Positions 14,528 through 23,311 of a stretch of 64,000 nucleotides of DNA are shown piece after piece. Source of the DNA: an uncultured Clostridia bacterium. Lineage in GTDB: Bacteria; Bacillota; Clostridia; Christensenellales; Aristaeellaceae. A program made the translations under genes and the position numbers. Position 1 is the first letter of the stretch; every line of letters begins with the position of its first letter. Below the pieces are notes generated by a model. It was not told the DNA's origin. It did no database searches and saw only the letters and a list, made by a program, of their open reading frames with translations. The DNA lies in NCBI GenBank assembly GCA_934675735.1, contig CAKURR010000002.1:62001-126000 (forward strand), written 5' to 3'.

Positions 14528-16228
14528 ATGTCGATTCGTGCGTCTAACAAAAGATGGCTCGCGGCACTTTCCGCCGCTTTGATGGTATGCGTCTGTGCAA
14601 GCGCTTCGGCGCAGGATTACAGCCTCGGCGACGAGGCGGATGAAATCGCGACCATTCAGACCGCGCTCAAGCAGCTCAATCTGTACAGCGCGGGCATCAC
14701 CGGCCACTACGGCGAAAAGACCGAGGCCGCGGTCAAGAAATTCCAGAAAAAATATGCGCTTGCGGATAACGGCATCGTCAATGAGGATACCCGCGCGGCG
14801 CTGTATGAGGCAGCGGGCATCACCTACACCGCCGGTTCGTCCGGCGCTTCTTCCTCTTCTTCGTCGTCGAGCGCTTCGTCCTCTTCTTCCTCCACCGTGT
14901 CAGACAGCTCCATCCTTCGTTACGGCACGCGCAGCGACGCGGTCATGAAGCTCCAGCAGAACCTGACTGCGCTCGGCCTGTATTCCGGCACCATCAGCGG
15001 CCACTACGGCAGCATCACGGAAGCGGCGGTCATGAATTTCCAGCGTAAAAACGGTCTCTCCGCCGACGGCATTGCGGGCGCGAAAACGCTGTCGAAAATC
15101 GCGGAAGCGGTCGGCGGCTCGTCGTCGTCCTCTTCTTCTTCCTCTTCGTCGTCGGGCAGTTCGTCGTCGTCAAGCAGCTCGTCCTCGAGCGGCGCTTCGA
15201 CTTCCGGCTCGAGCGACCTGCTCAAGTACGGCGTAAAATCCGAAGCCGTGCGCACCCTCCAGCAGAACCTCAAGACGCTGGGCTATTACACGGGTTCCGT
15301 CACCGGCAATTTCGGCCGCCTGACCAAGGAAGCCGTCTATAACTTCCAGAAGGCGAACGGCCTTTCCGCCGACGGCATCGCGGGCAGCAAGACGCTCTCC
15401 GCCATCACAAGCAAGCTTTCCGGCAGCAGCAATTCGGGCAGCAGCTCAAGCAACAGCAATAACAGCAATAGCAGCAGCAATAACAGCAATAGCAGCTCGA
15501 ACAGTTCTTCGAGCAGCTCTTCCTCCTCCACCCTCAACACGAGCGTCACGCTCCAGCAGGGTTCCTCCGGCGACGAGGTGCTCAAGCTGCAAAACATGCT
15601 GACCTATCTGGGCTTCTATACCGGCAACAAGACGGGCAACTTCGGCACGCTGACCGCCGAAGCAGTCACGTCCTATCAGAAATCCAAGGGCCTGACGGCG
15701 GACGGCATTGCGGGCAAGCGCACGCTCGCCGCCATCAACGCGGATTACACCGGCAGCAGCAGCAGCAGCTCCGGCGGCAGTTCGACGACCCCGCAGATGG
15801 CGAACAACGTCATCTACGACAACTTCTACAACTGGCGGCGCAACTATGAAAACGGCGAATACTGCACGGTGTATGATTTCTCCACCGGCTATTCCTGGAA
15901 GCTGCGCATCATGACCAAGGACGCGCATATGGACGCCGAGCCCGCCACGGCGGAGGACACGGCCATCATGCTCAAGGCGTTCGGCGGCAAGACGACGTGG
16001 GCGCCGAAGGCGGTCTGGGTCACTTTCTCCGACGGCAAGACCTACATCGGCTCGACTCACGACGTGCCGCACTCCCCGCAGCACCTGTCCAACAACAACT
16101 TCAACGGCCACCTGTGCGTGCACTTCCCGATTTCCATGGATAAGGCCAAGAGCATCGGCCCGTATGCCACCAGCCATCAGGAAGCCATCAACGAAGGCTG
16201 GGCGGCCACCCAGAAGCTCAAATACTGA
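14528..16228 (+). CDS. Secreted protein with four peptidoglycan-binding domains and a C-terminal domain
   Basis: 566 aa with a signal peptide (to about residue 28). Four PG_binding_1 domains lie at about 35-95, 125-190, 235-295 and 340-405. Each has the pattern VKKFQKKYALADNGIVNEDT or NFQKxNGLSADGIAGxKTL. Linkers are nearly pure Ser (up to a dozen in a row) or Ser/Asn. The C-terminal 140 residues have YDFSTGYSWKLRIMTKDAHMD and NGHLCVHFPIS; they occur after PG-binding domains in clostridial proteins, but the activity is unknown to me. An ATG at 14520 is out of frame; the start at 14528 has AGGAG 12 bases upstream. Confidence 0.85.
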   Translation: MSIRASNKRWLAALSAALMVCVCASASAQDYSLGDEADEIATIQTALKQLNLYSAGITGHYGEKTEAAVKKFQKKYALADNGIVNEDTRAALYEAAGITYTAGSSGASSSSSSSSASSSSSSTVSDSSILRYGTRSDAVMKLQQNLTALGLYSGTISGHYGSITEAAVMNFQRKNGLSADGIAGAKTLSKIAEAVGGSSSSSSSSSSSSGSSSSSSSSSSSGASTSGSSDLLKYGVKSEAVRTLQQNLKTLGYYTGSVTGNFGRLTKEAVYNFQKANGLSADGIAGSKTLSAITSKLSGSSNSGSSSSNSNNSNSSSNNSNSSSNSSSSSSSSSTLNTSVTLQQGSSGDEVLKLQNMLTYLGFYTGNKTGNFGTLTAEAVTSYQKSKGLTADGIAGKRTLAAINADYTGSSSSSSGGSSTTPQMANNVIYDNFYNWRRNYENGEYCTVYDFSTGYSWKLRIMTKDAHMDAEPATAEDTAIMLKAFGGKTTWAPKAVWVTFSDGKTYIGSTHDVPHSPQHLSNNNFNGHLCVHFPISMDKAKSIGPYATSHQEAINEGWAATQKLKY

Positions 16229-16267
16229 GCCGATTCCGCCCCATCCGTCAATTCCTTTCATTGCCGC

Positions 16268-16307
16268 AAAAAGCCGCTCTCCCCGCGTTGGGCAGAACGG
16301 CTTTTTT
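16268..16307 (+). terminator. Terminator after the PG-binding protein
   Basis: AAAAAGCCG and CGGCTTTTTT pair across a loop that includes TCT/AGA; ends in six T. Confidence 0.75.
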
Positions 16308-16317
16308 CTTTGCCTAT

Positions 16318-16346
16318 TTGCAGTTTAGCGCTCAACATGGTATAAT
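16318..16346 (+). promoter_or_regulatory. Promoter for the LacI-type regulator
   Basis: TTGCAG (16318-16323), 17 bases, TATAAT (16341-16346), 31 bases before the ATG. Confidence 0.7.
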
Positions 16347-16377
16347 AGATTACAATGTTGATGAGGGAGGGCTACCC

Positions 16378-17391
16378 ATGGCCACGATGAAAGATATCGC
16401 CGGTCTCGTCGGCGTCAGTCTGACGACGGTCTCCAATGTCGTTCACGGCAATTACGACCGCGTTTCCCCGCAGACGGTGCAGCGGATTCTCGACGCGATT
16501 GAAGAGCTGCACTATGTGCCCAACATGTCCGCGCGGGCGCTGGTGAGCCATTCCTCCCGAATCATCGCCTATGTGGATACCCACAGCCCGCGGGAAACCT
16601 ATGCGGGCAACGGCTTTGCGGGCGTGATGCTCTCGGGGCTGGAGAGCGTCGTCACCGACCACGGCTATTTTCTGATGACGCGCCGCGGCACGGACGAGGA
16701 CGTTCTGCGGCTGATGCTCAACAACTGGAACCCGGACGGCGTGATTTTCAAAGACCGCGTGCCGCAGAGTCTGGTGGATTTCGTCAAAAAGCAAGGCAAG
16801 CCGTGCGTAACGATTAACACCTACCTCGACGACCCGACGCTCATCCAGGTGCGCGCCGAGGATAGGCGCGGCGGTTATCTGGCGGCGAAGCACCTCATCG
16901 ATTTGGGGCACAGGGAGATTCTGTTCATCGGCGCGGTGCACTGCGGGTTTATGAACAACGACCAGCGCTACGCGGGCTACTGCGACGCGCTCGAGGAAGC
17001 GGGCATCACGCCAAACCCCGAAAACCTGCTGACCAACCTCTTCCCCTTCAACGCCGAGCGCGGAATTGCGCTGGGACGGCAGCTCGCCGCGCGTCGGGAT
17101 TTCACGGGCATCTGCATCAGCGGCGACCAATACGCCGCCGCCGTCATCACGGGTCTGCGCGAGGGCGGCGCGCGCGTGCCGGAGGATGTTTCCGTCGTCG
17201 GGTTTGACGATGTGGATATCGCGCGCATGACCTTTCCGCCGCTGACCACCATCCATCAGGACGGCATCGGCAAGGGCCGCCGCGCGGCAGAAGCCATTTT
17301 CGCGATGATTGACGGCGAAACGCCCGACCCGAAGGATTTCAACCTGCCGGTGGAGCTGGTGGTTCGGGGAACGACGGCGAAGGCCAGATAA
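16378..17391 (+). CDS. LacI-family transcriptional regulator
   Basis: 337 aa. An N-terminal LacI helix-turn-helix (MATMKDIAGLVGVSLTTVSNVVHG) and hinge (VPNMSARAL) precede a periplasmic-binding-like effector domain. Typical segments are PDGVIFKDR, RRGGYLAAKHLIDLGH and VSVVGFDDVDIARM. The start at 16378 follows GGGAGGG. In most LacI proteins the hinge residue before AR contacts the operator; it is present. No sugar gene is adjacent, so the regulon is probably elsewhere and the effector is unknown. Confidence 0.93.
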   Translation: MATMKDIAGLVGVSLTTVSNVVHGNYDRVSPQTVQRILDAIEELHYVPNMSARALVSHSSRIIAYVDTHSPRETYAGNGFAGVMLSGLESVVTDHGYFLMTRRGTDEDVLRLMLNNWNPDGVIFKDRVPQSLVDFVKKQGKPCVTINTYLDDPTLIQVRAEDRRGGYLAAKHLIDLGHREILFIGAVHCGFMNNDQRYAGYCDALEEAGITPNPENLLTNLFPFNAERGIALGRQLAARRDFTGICISGDQYAAAVITGLREGGARVPEDVSVVGFDDVDIARMTFPPLTTIHQDGIGKGRRAAEAIFAMIDGETPDPKDFNLPVELVVRGTTAKAR

Positions 17392-17423
17392 CCATATGCT
17401 CAACGGAGCCATTTTCCCTTTAT

Positions 17424-17485
17424 AACGGACGCGCCCTGCGCGTCCGCTCTTTGTGCGGAACTTGTTTTTCGTTCATTCACAGTTT
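17424..17485 (+). repeat. Family B palindrome with shared tail, copy B2
   Basis: GGACGCG-CCCTG-CGCGTCC is followed by a tail containing TTTGTGCGGAACTTG and TTTTTCGTTCATTCACAG, matching the tail at 13790-13818. It lies just past the LacI gene and may also serve as a weak terminator. Confidence 0.6.
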
Positions 17486-17492
17486 ACAAAAT

Positions 17493-17530
17493 AAAACGCA
17501 TGAGCGCGCTTCGGCGTATCATGCGTTTTT
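17493..17530. terminator. Bidirectional terminator between convergent regulator genes
   Basis: AAAACGCATGA and TCATGCGTTTT pair around a GC-rich loop, with A and T runs suited to both directions. Confidence 0.75.
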
Positions 17531-17549
17531 GATTGGATTGGAATCTTCC

Positions 17550-18203
17550 TCAGTCCTGCACCAGGCTGCCCGCCGCTTCGGCCTCCTCCAGCTCGTGCAT
17601 ATACTTATACACCGTGTAGCGCGACACATTCAGCCGCTCGGCGACAATCGCCACGGACTTTTGATAGGTGAACGCGCGGCGCTTATAGAGCATGCGGATG
17701 ATGCGCATGCGGTCGGTCTTTTTCATCGCCTCCGGCTCTTTGCCCACGGCGCTGATGCACTCGCGCAGCAATTCCTCGAGCTGGCTCCGCGCGTCCTGCA
17801 TGAGCGTCTGCTGCAAGTCGCCGCTGGTGGCAGTCAGCTCGCTGAGCATCTGCCCCGCACGCACCATGTTGGTGATATCCATATTGATGCCCAGCGCGAA
17901 ATGATAATCCTCGCCGACGATGTTAAAGGTCGAGCTTTTGAGCGTGCGCCCGTCACGGGAGAGCACCAGCTGGTTGATATAATCCTTGTTCTGGTAGATA
18001 CTCTCGTCGTAATCGCCGATATCGCCGAAGATATCCGCCGTCGAGCCGACCTCGCGGCCCGTCACCGTTCCGTTGAAAATCGCCAGAATCGGATGGCCGG
18101 GTCGGGTCATATCGTGAACGATGGTTTCGCAGTTCGGCCCGAACATCACAGAGATGCCGCGCGCCTCGTTTTTCAAAAAGTTGAGCATTTCTTCCCGATT
18201 CAT
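17550..18203 (-). CDS. YheO-like PAS-domain HTH transcriptional regulator
   Basis: 217 aa. The N-terminal YheO-like PAS-6 domain (about residues 5-115) shows MFGPNCETIVHDM, NGTVTGREVG and FNIVGEDYHFALGINMDI. The C-terminal helix-turn-helix (about 160-205) shows AIVAERLNVSRYTVYKYMHEL. This two-domain layout is shared with DauR-like regulators. RBS AGGA sits nine bases upstream of the ATG. A possible extended -10 (TGATATAAT, 18323-18331 region) lies about 120 bases upstream, overlapping the stop of the preceding gene. Target genes are not obvious; the upstream glycosyltransferases are candidates. Confidence 0.85.
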   Translation of the reverse strand: MNREEMLNFLKNEARGISVMFGPNCETIVHDMTRPGHPILAIFNGTVTGREVGSTADIFGDIGDYDESIYQNKDYINQLVLSRDGRTLKSSTFNIVGEDYHFALGINMDITNMVRAGQMLSELTATSGDLQQTLMQDARSQLEELLRECISAVGKEPEAMKKTDRMRIIRMLYKRRAFTYQKSVAIVAERLNVSRYTVYKYMHELEEAEAAGSLVQD

Positions 18204-18323
18204 GCAAAAGTCCTCCGTCCCGCAGGCTGCGGGTTTTCATTTTGTTTGTTGTGTTTTCAATGAAAAACGTTCCGGCAGACCTTTTCTTCGCCGGGAAAAG
18301 TGACATTCTGTTGCTTTATGCCA

Positions 18324-19646
18324 TTATATCACATTTTCGTCCCGTTGGATATGCCCCAAAGCCAAAATCAGCGCGGTAAACATCAGCAGCGCGCACATGG
18401 GCAGACTGAGCAGCGTTTCCCAATAGCAGCCAAACGACGCGAGCGCAATCAGCGCGCTCACGGGCGCGGCCTTTTTGTCATACGCCGCCAGCGTGACGCC
18501 CAGAATATCCGCCAGATAGAAATACCGCTCGTGCATCCGCGGCAGGAAAAAGACGACTGTCAGCGGCAGCAGCAGCGCCAGATGCAGATACGCCTCCCGC
18601 GTCATCTTCCCCGCGCGCTTCACGCCATGCGCCGTCAGCAGCGCGCACGCGCCGAACGCCAGCGCCATGCCGAAATTGCCGTAGGCATACACATCCAACC
18701 CCGTCGTGTTCATCAGCGCGAACAGGCTCGGCGCGTTATACGTCAGGCCGGTATACAGCCCCGTCTGCGCCGTGTAGATGGAAAGCAGCGCGCCGAGGCT
18801 CTTGCCGCCCAGCAGCGCAGGCAGCGCCGTCAGCACGAGCGTGCCCAAAAAGACGAGCGCATCCGACAGGCGCAGTTTTTTATCCGCCCAGAGCACGGCG
18901 ACAATGGGGAGGATGAACACCGCCTGCAGCTTAAACGCCAGCGACAGCGCAAAGCACGCCGCCGCGCGCGCAGGCTTCCTCTCCAGCGCGAGCGCCAGCC
19001 CCCAGAGCGCACAGGCCGCATACAGGCTGTCGCACTGGGCGAACATGCCGCCGTTTAGAACGATGGTCGGCAGCAGCAGCGCCAAGCCGAACGCGGCCAT
19101 GCTCTTTTTGCCGTTCTTCTGCGCCAGCGCCGCCGCCGCGCCCGCCAGAAACGCATCCCCAATGAAGGAAACCGCCTTCACCGCATAGAGCGACGGCACG
19201 GACAGCCGCGTGATGATAAACAGAATGTATTGATACAGCACATTGTATTCGCCGATGTTTTGGCGCATGCCCTCGGCAAACGACCCCGCCGCCAGCTTTT
19301 GCAGCCAGTCCGCCAGATAGATGTCGTAATCGCCGGAGGACCGATCCAGAAAGCTGACCCGCGCCAGCATCGCCGCCGCGCAGAGCGCGCCCAGCAGCAG
19401 CGCGCCCGGCACGCCCTGCTCCTGCTCTTTGACAAGCTGCATCGCAAAGACGAGCATCACCGCCAGCGGCACGCAGAGCGCCGCCGCCGTCGCGGCGGGA
19501 TGCCCCAGCGCGAGGGTGCGCGTCGCCGCCACGCCCGCAAAGCCGAGCAGCGTCAGCGCGGCGCAGACGATGCGCGCCGCTTTGCCGCAGGGCCGCGCCA
19601 GCAGCCCGCGCAGGCGCTCATCCCACGCGTCAAGCGTCGCTTTCAC
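18324..19646 (-). CDS. GT-C-type membrane glycosyltransferase, paralog 3
   Basis: 440 aa with about ten to eleven membrane helices. Motifs shared by all three tandem genes are an early acidic loop (SSGDYDIYLADW), GGMFAQCDSLYAAC, LAFKLQAVFILP and FFLPRMHERYFYLADI. These resemble multi-pass lipid-sugar-dependent mannosyltransferase-like proteins (GT-C fold). The GTG start overlaps the previous stop (GTGA), showing translational coupling. Acceptor and donor are unknown; a dolichol- or undecaprenyl-phosphate-linked sugar is expected for the fold. Confidence 0.78.
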   Translation of the reverse strand: MKATLDAWDERLRGLLARPCGKAARIVCAALTLLGFAGVAATRTLALGHPAATAAALCVPLAVMLVFAMQLVKEQEQGVPGALLLGALCAAAMLARVSFLDRSSGDYDIYLADWLQKLAAGSFAEGMRQNIGEYNVLYQYILFIITRLSVPSLYAVKAVSFIGDAFLAGAAAALAQKNGKKSMAAFGLALLLPTIVLNGGMFAQCDSLYAACALWGLALALERKPARAAACFALSLAFKLQAVFILPIVAVLWADKKLRLSDALVFLGTLVLTALPALLGGKSLGALLSIYTAQTGLYTGLTYNAPSLFALMNTTGLDVYAYGNFGMALAFGACALLTAHGVKRAGKMTREAYLHLALLLPLTVVFFLPRMHERYFYLADILGVTLAAYDKKAAPVSALIALASFGCYWETLLSLPMCALLMFTALILALGHIQRDENVI

Positions 19647-20998
19647 CGCTCTGCGCCCCCCTTGATGCCCAATTTGCCCATCAGTTCAAACAGAATGACC
19701 GCCGCGCAGCCAATCGCCAGCAGGCTCAGCACGTTCATCGGGATGACCGTGAACGAGAAAATCGCCTCGATGTAGCTGCACAGCGAAATCAGCTCCAGCA
19801 CGACAGCCACGGCGAACCGCCGCGCATTGCCCACGCAGGCAAAGGCCAGCATGCCCGCCAGATACAGACTGCGCGCGTTCATCTGCGGCAGAATCAGCGG
19901 CAGGCCCGCCGCCAGCAGCAGCGCCCCGAGCAGCAGCGCGTCCGTGTCCAAATCCGCATGCGCGTGAATCAGCGCAAAGGCGACCAACAGCGCGCACGCA
20001 AAGCCCAGATACATGCCCATGCCGCTGAACTCGCGCACGGAGGCGACCGTCATCAGGCTGTAAACGCCCGCCGCGTGATCCGCCAGCCCCGCGCCGCCGT
20101 AGGCGATTTCGTCAATCTGCGAGGCATAGCGGCCAAACACCGCCGCCAGACCCTGCCCGTCCGCCAGAAAGGCCGCCTGCATCAGCACAAACGCCGCCAG
20201 CCCCGCCAGCAGATGGCGGACAGAGACCCTGCCCTTCATGAAGAACACGAGCAGCAGCGGGAACAGGAACGCCGCCTGCAATTTCGTCGCCGCCGCCATT
20301 CCCCAGAGGATGCAGCCCCAAACCGGATGGTCATCCGTCAGCAGCGCAAGCCCCCAGAGCGTCAGCGCAGCGAACATCGCGTCGCACTGCGCCCAGCAGC
20401 CGCCGTTCAGCAGCATCGTCGGCGCGAGCACGCAGGCCAGCATCGCCCCGACCGCCGCGCCCGGCTTTGCGCCGCGCCCGAGCGCCAGCTTCAAAACCGC
20501 CAGCGCCGCCGCCGTCTGGCAGACCATATCAAAGAGCTTCACGGCGTAGAGCTGCGAAAAGCTTTCCAGACGCGAGATGAGCGCCATCACAATGAGATAG
20601 CCGCCCGACCACGCGCCGTCCTCCCACGCCATCGCCGCGCCGAGGTCATAATTCCACATTTCCTCCAGCATCGGCGCCAGCACCTTGGTCATGCGCCCCG
20701 GCTTGATATCCATCATCGCCAGATGCGCCGCCACCGCCAGCATAGCCAGCAGCGCCGCGCACAGCAGCACCATCACCGGCTGCTCCTTCAGCGCGCGCCA
20801 CGCGCCAAACATCAGCAGCGCCGCGCATACCGCGCCCACCAGCGCCGGCACAAACGCCCCTTCCATCGCGGCGCAGGCTTTCAGCGCGGCGACGAAGAAC
20901 GCCAGCGTCAGCGCCGCGCCGAGCGCCGCCTTTTTTGCGCCCGACACCCGCGCTTCCATGCCCGCGCGAAGCGGATCGCGCATCCATGTTCTGTCCAT
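19643..20998 (-). CDS. GT-C-type membrane glycosyltransferase, paralog 2
   Basis: 451 aa, multi-pass. It shares with its neighbours the catalytic-loop acidic pair region (LEEMWNYDLGAAMAWED), NGGCWAQCDAMFAA, ATKLQAAFLFPLLL and LPQMNARSLYLAGM. The MHERY motif has become MNARS here, so this copy may have altered activity. The start ATG overlaps the previous stop by one base (TGATG) with GGAGGTG nine bases upstream. An apparent N-terminal extension in the same frame is the 3' end of the upstream gene in another frame. Confidence 0.75.
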   Translation of the reverse strand: MDRTWMRDPLRAGMEARVSGAKKAALGAALTLAFFVAALKACAAMEGAFVPALVGAVCAALLMFGAWRALKEQPVMVLLCAALLAMLAVAAHLAMMDIKPGRMTKVLAPMLEEMWNYDLGAAMAWEDGAWSGGYLIVMALISRLESFSQLYAVKLFDMVCQTAAALAVLKLALGRGAKPGAAVGAMLACVLAPTMLLNGGCWAQCDAMFAALTLWGLALLTDDHPVWGCILWGMAAATKLQAAFLFPLLLVFFMKGRVSVRHLLAGLAAFVLMQAAFLADGQGLAAVFGRYASQIDEIAYGGAGLADHAAGVYSLMTVASVREFSGMGMYLGFACALLVAFALIHAHADLDTDALLLGALLLAAGLPLILPQMNARSLYLAGMLAFACVGNARRFAVAVVLELISLCSYIEAIFSFTVIPMNVLSLLAIGCAAVILFELMGKLGIKGGAER

Positions 20999-22410
20999 CA
21001 CGCCTTCACCTCCGCCAAAACGGCATCCGTCTTTTCCTCGTTTAGGCTCTTGTAAAGCGCCGCCGCCGTCAGCGCAACGGCCGCGCCCTGAAACACCGTC
21101 GCCCACCTGAGATCAAAAATCGCGTCGCCCGGCAGGCCCGCCGTGTAGCAGATGTAGGACGCGAGGCCGAACAGCAGCGGCAGCGCGATGCGCTTCGGGT
21201 TATACGCCGCAAGCACCAGCGCCAGCACGTCCGCGCCGAAGGTATAGCGCTCGTGCATCTTCGGCAGAAAGAACGGCACGCCGCCCAGCACCAGCAGGCA
21301 GGTCAGCAGCGTCCCCTCCCGCGTGATACGGTCACGGTGCAGACAGACCATCAGGCAGATGATGACCATCATCGCCATGCCCAGCGCCATCGCCATGCCG
21401 TTGAACATGGTGAAGAGCGTATCCTTGCTCATCGACGCGGGCAGGAAGTTATACAGGCTCGGCCCGTTAATGACCATTGAGTTGTAGCCGTTCATCTGCG
21501 AAGTGTAGACCGTCAGCACATGGTGCAGCGACTTGCCCGCCGCCAGCGCCGGAATCATCATCGCCATATACGCCGCCGGAATCAGCACCAGATGGCGCAG
21601 TTTGATATCTTTGCGCAGCCACAGCGGCAGCAGCGCGGGCAGAAAGAACACCGTCTGCAGTTTGAAGGACAGCGCCATGCCGAAAAGCACCATGCTTCGT
21701 GCGCTGTGTTTTTGCAGCGCCATATACAGCGCCAACAGGCACAGCGAGGTATAAATCACGTCGCACTGACCCCAGTACGCGCCGTTGAACACCACCGTCG
21801 GCAGAATCAGCGTCAGCGTGAATATCATCACGCGCGCGCCCGCGCCCCTGACCTTCATCCCCGCCAGCTTGGTGACGGCGTAGGCCAGCAGCACCTCAAA
21901 CGCCATCGAGAGCGCCTTGACCAGATACTGCCACGGATAGTTCTTCACGCGGGAAATCAGCAGCAGCAGATACAGATACGGCGGCGTGTAGTCGCTGCCG
22001 ATATACGTGCCCAGCCCCTCCCAAACGCTCATCTGGGAATAATCGTAAATCCAGTTGCTCAAAAAAATCTCGTAATCGTCGCTCACGTAGTCAAACAGCG
22101 AGATTTTCGCCAGCAGGATTGCGCCAATCGCCACGCACAGCAGCATCTGCGCGCCGGCATTCAGCTTTTTGCCGATGCGCAGCGCCACCGCCGCCGTCAG
22201 CGCATAAACCGCGGCCATCACGCCCGCGGTGAACCGCGTCATCTCTTCCAGCCGAAAGCCGCCGAATTCGTCGAGCTTCGCGTATCGCGCATGATAAGCA
22301 AATACCGCGAACACCGCCGTCGCGGCCAGCACGAGCGCCGCTCTTGCCCACGCAGGCATGCGCCGTTTCAGCAAACCGCGCAGCGCGTCGTCTGCAACAT
22401 TTTTGTTCAT
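20998..22410 (-). CDS. GT-C-type membrane glycosyltransferase, paralog 1
   Basis: 470 aa, multi-pass. Motifs: VSDDYEIFLSNWIYDY in the first outside loop, NGAYWGQCDVIYTSL, LSFKLQTVFFLPALL, FFLPKMHERYTFGADV. The start at 22410 has AAGGA six bases upstream; an ATG two codons earlier is too close to that site. It is 67 bases downstream of ecfT with no terminator visible, so the trio could be read from the ECF transporter promoter. Of the three copies it keeps the motifs most fully. Confidence 0.8.
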   Translation of the reverse strand: MNKNVADDALRGLLKRRMPAWARAALVLAATAVFAVFAYHARYAKLDEFGGFRLEEMTRFTAGVMAAVYALTAAVALRIGKKLNAGAQMLLCVAIGAILLAKISLFDYVSDDYEIFLSNWIYDYSQMSVWEGLGTYIGSDYTPPYLYLLLLISRVKNYPWQYLVKALSMAFEVLLAYAVTKLAGMKVRGAGARVMIFTLTLILPTVVFNGAYWGQCDVIYTSLCLLALYMALQKHSARSMVLFGMALSFKLQTVFFLPALLPLWLRKDIKLRHLVLIPAAYMAMMIPALAAGKSLHHVLTVYTSQMNGYNSMVINGPSLYNFLPASMSKDTLFTMFNGMAMALGMAMMVIICLMVCLHRDRITREGTLLTCLLVLGGVPFFLPKMHERYTFGADVLALVLAAYNPKRIALPLLFGLASYICYTAGLPGDAIFDLRWATVFQGAAVALTAAALYKSLNEEKTDAVLAEVKA

Positions 22411-22477
22411 ATCCATTCCTTCCTTCGGGCAAGGGCCCGAGTTGGTTTCCATGCTTTACTTTCCCCGCATTTTCCGC

Positions 22478-23311
22478 TTAAAACGGACTCCAAAACCGTC
22501 CCCCATTGACGGCAATCATCCCCAGACTGAACGCGAGCAGCGCCGCGCCCAACGCGATGGCGATGAAATCGTTTCGTTTCATGGGGCGTTTCATATACCA
22601 AGTGCGCTTCTTTTTATCTTTGCCGAAGCCGCGCAGCTCCATCGCGCTGGAAATCACGTCGATGCGCTGCAGGCTGGATAAAATCAGCGGCAGCAGGATG
22701 TTGACGGAGTTCTTGAGCCGCATGAGCAGCTTTTCCTTTTTGCCCAGCTCGATGCCGCGCGCCTGCTGCGCCTGACTGATGGCGTGGTAATCCCGCTGAA
22801 TATCGGGGATGTAGCGCAGCGCCAGCGCGACGGAATAGCCCACGCGATAGCTCACGCCGATGCTGCTCAGGCTGGCGGCAAACTCGCTCGGGTTCGTCGC
22901 GGAGATGAACAGAATCGCAATCGGCAGGGAGACAAAATACTTGAGCGAGATATTCAACATGTAAAACAGCTGTTCCCGCGTCACGTCGTATCGCCAGAAC
23001 AGGTGAAAGAGCACCTGCCGCGTGCCGTAGAGCGCCGTGCCCTGATCCGGATTGAACAGGAAAATGAACAGGTTGTTGAGCACGAGAAACACGAGCGTGA
23101 AGGTCATCATGAACCGCACTTCGCGAAAACGGATCTTGCTCAGGCGGAAAATCGCCGCGCTCACCAGCAGAAGCGCCAGCAGCACGCGCGTGTCGTAGGT
23201 CATCATGCTGGCGAAGGTGAACAGCAGAAAGAATACCAGCTTGGTCGTGCCCGTCAGTTCGTGCACGACGCTCTTGCGCGGCAGATAGTTCAAAACGGTC
23301 TTAGCGGCCAC
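22478..23311 (-). CDS. ecfT: Energy-coupling factor transporter transmembrane protein EcfT
   Basis: 277 aa with about five membrane helices. It couples the ATPase to S components. The C-terminal cytoplasmic region has the EcfT signature QAQQARGIELGKKEK and SAMELRGFG, the two Ala-Arg-Gly-type coupling motifs. The GTG start at 23311 follows GGGAGGT by eight bases. It overlaps the ATPase gene by 11 bases. The longer upstream open frame is only antisense-free coding of the ATPase 3' end. Confidence 0.92.
   Translation of the reverse strand: MAAKTVLNYLPRKSVVHELTGTTKLVFFLLFTFASMMTYDTRVLLALLLVSAAIFRLSKIRFREVRFMMTFTLVFLVLNNLFIFLFNPDQGTALYGTRQVLFHLFWRYDVTREQLFYMLNISLKYFVSLPIAILFISATNPSEFAASLSSIGVSYRVGYSVALALRYIPDIQRDYHAISQAQQARGIELGKKEKLLMRLKNSVNILLPLILSSLQRIDVISSAMELRGFGKDKKKRTWYMKRPMKRNDFIAIALGAALLAFSLGMIAVNGGRFWSPF

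Noticed and set aside
14520..14560. ATG at 14520 as the start of the PG-binding protein
   Set aside because: It is in a different frame from the signal peptide and the domains; 14528 is in frame.
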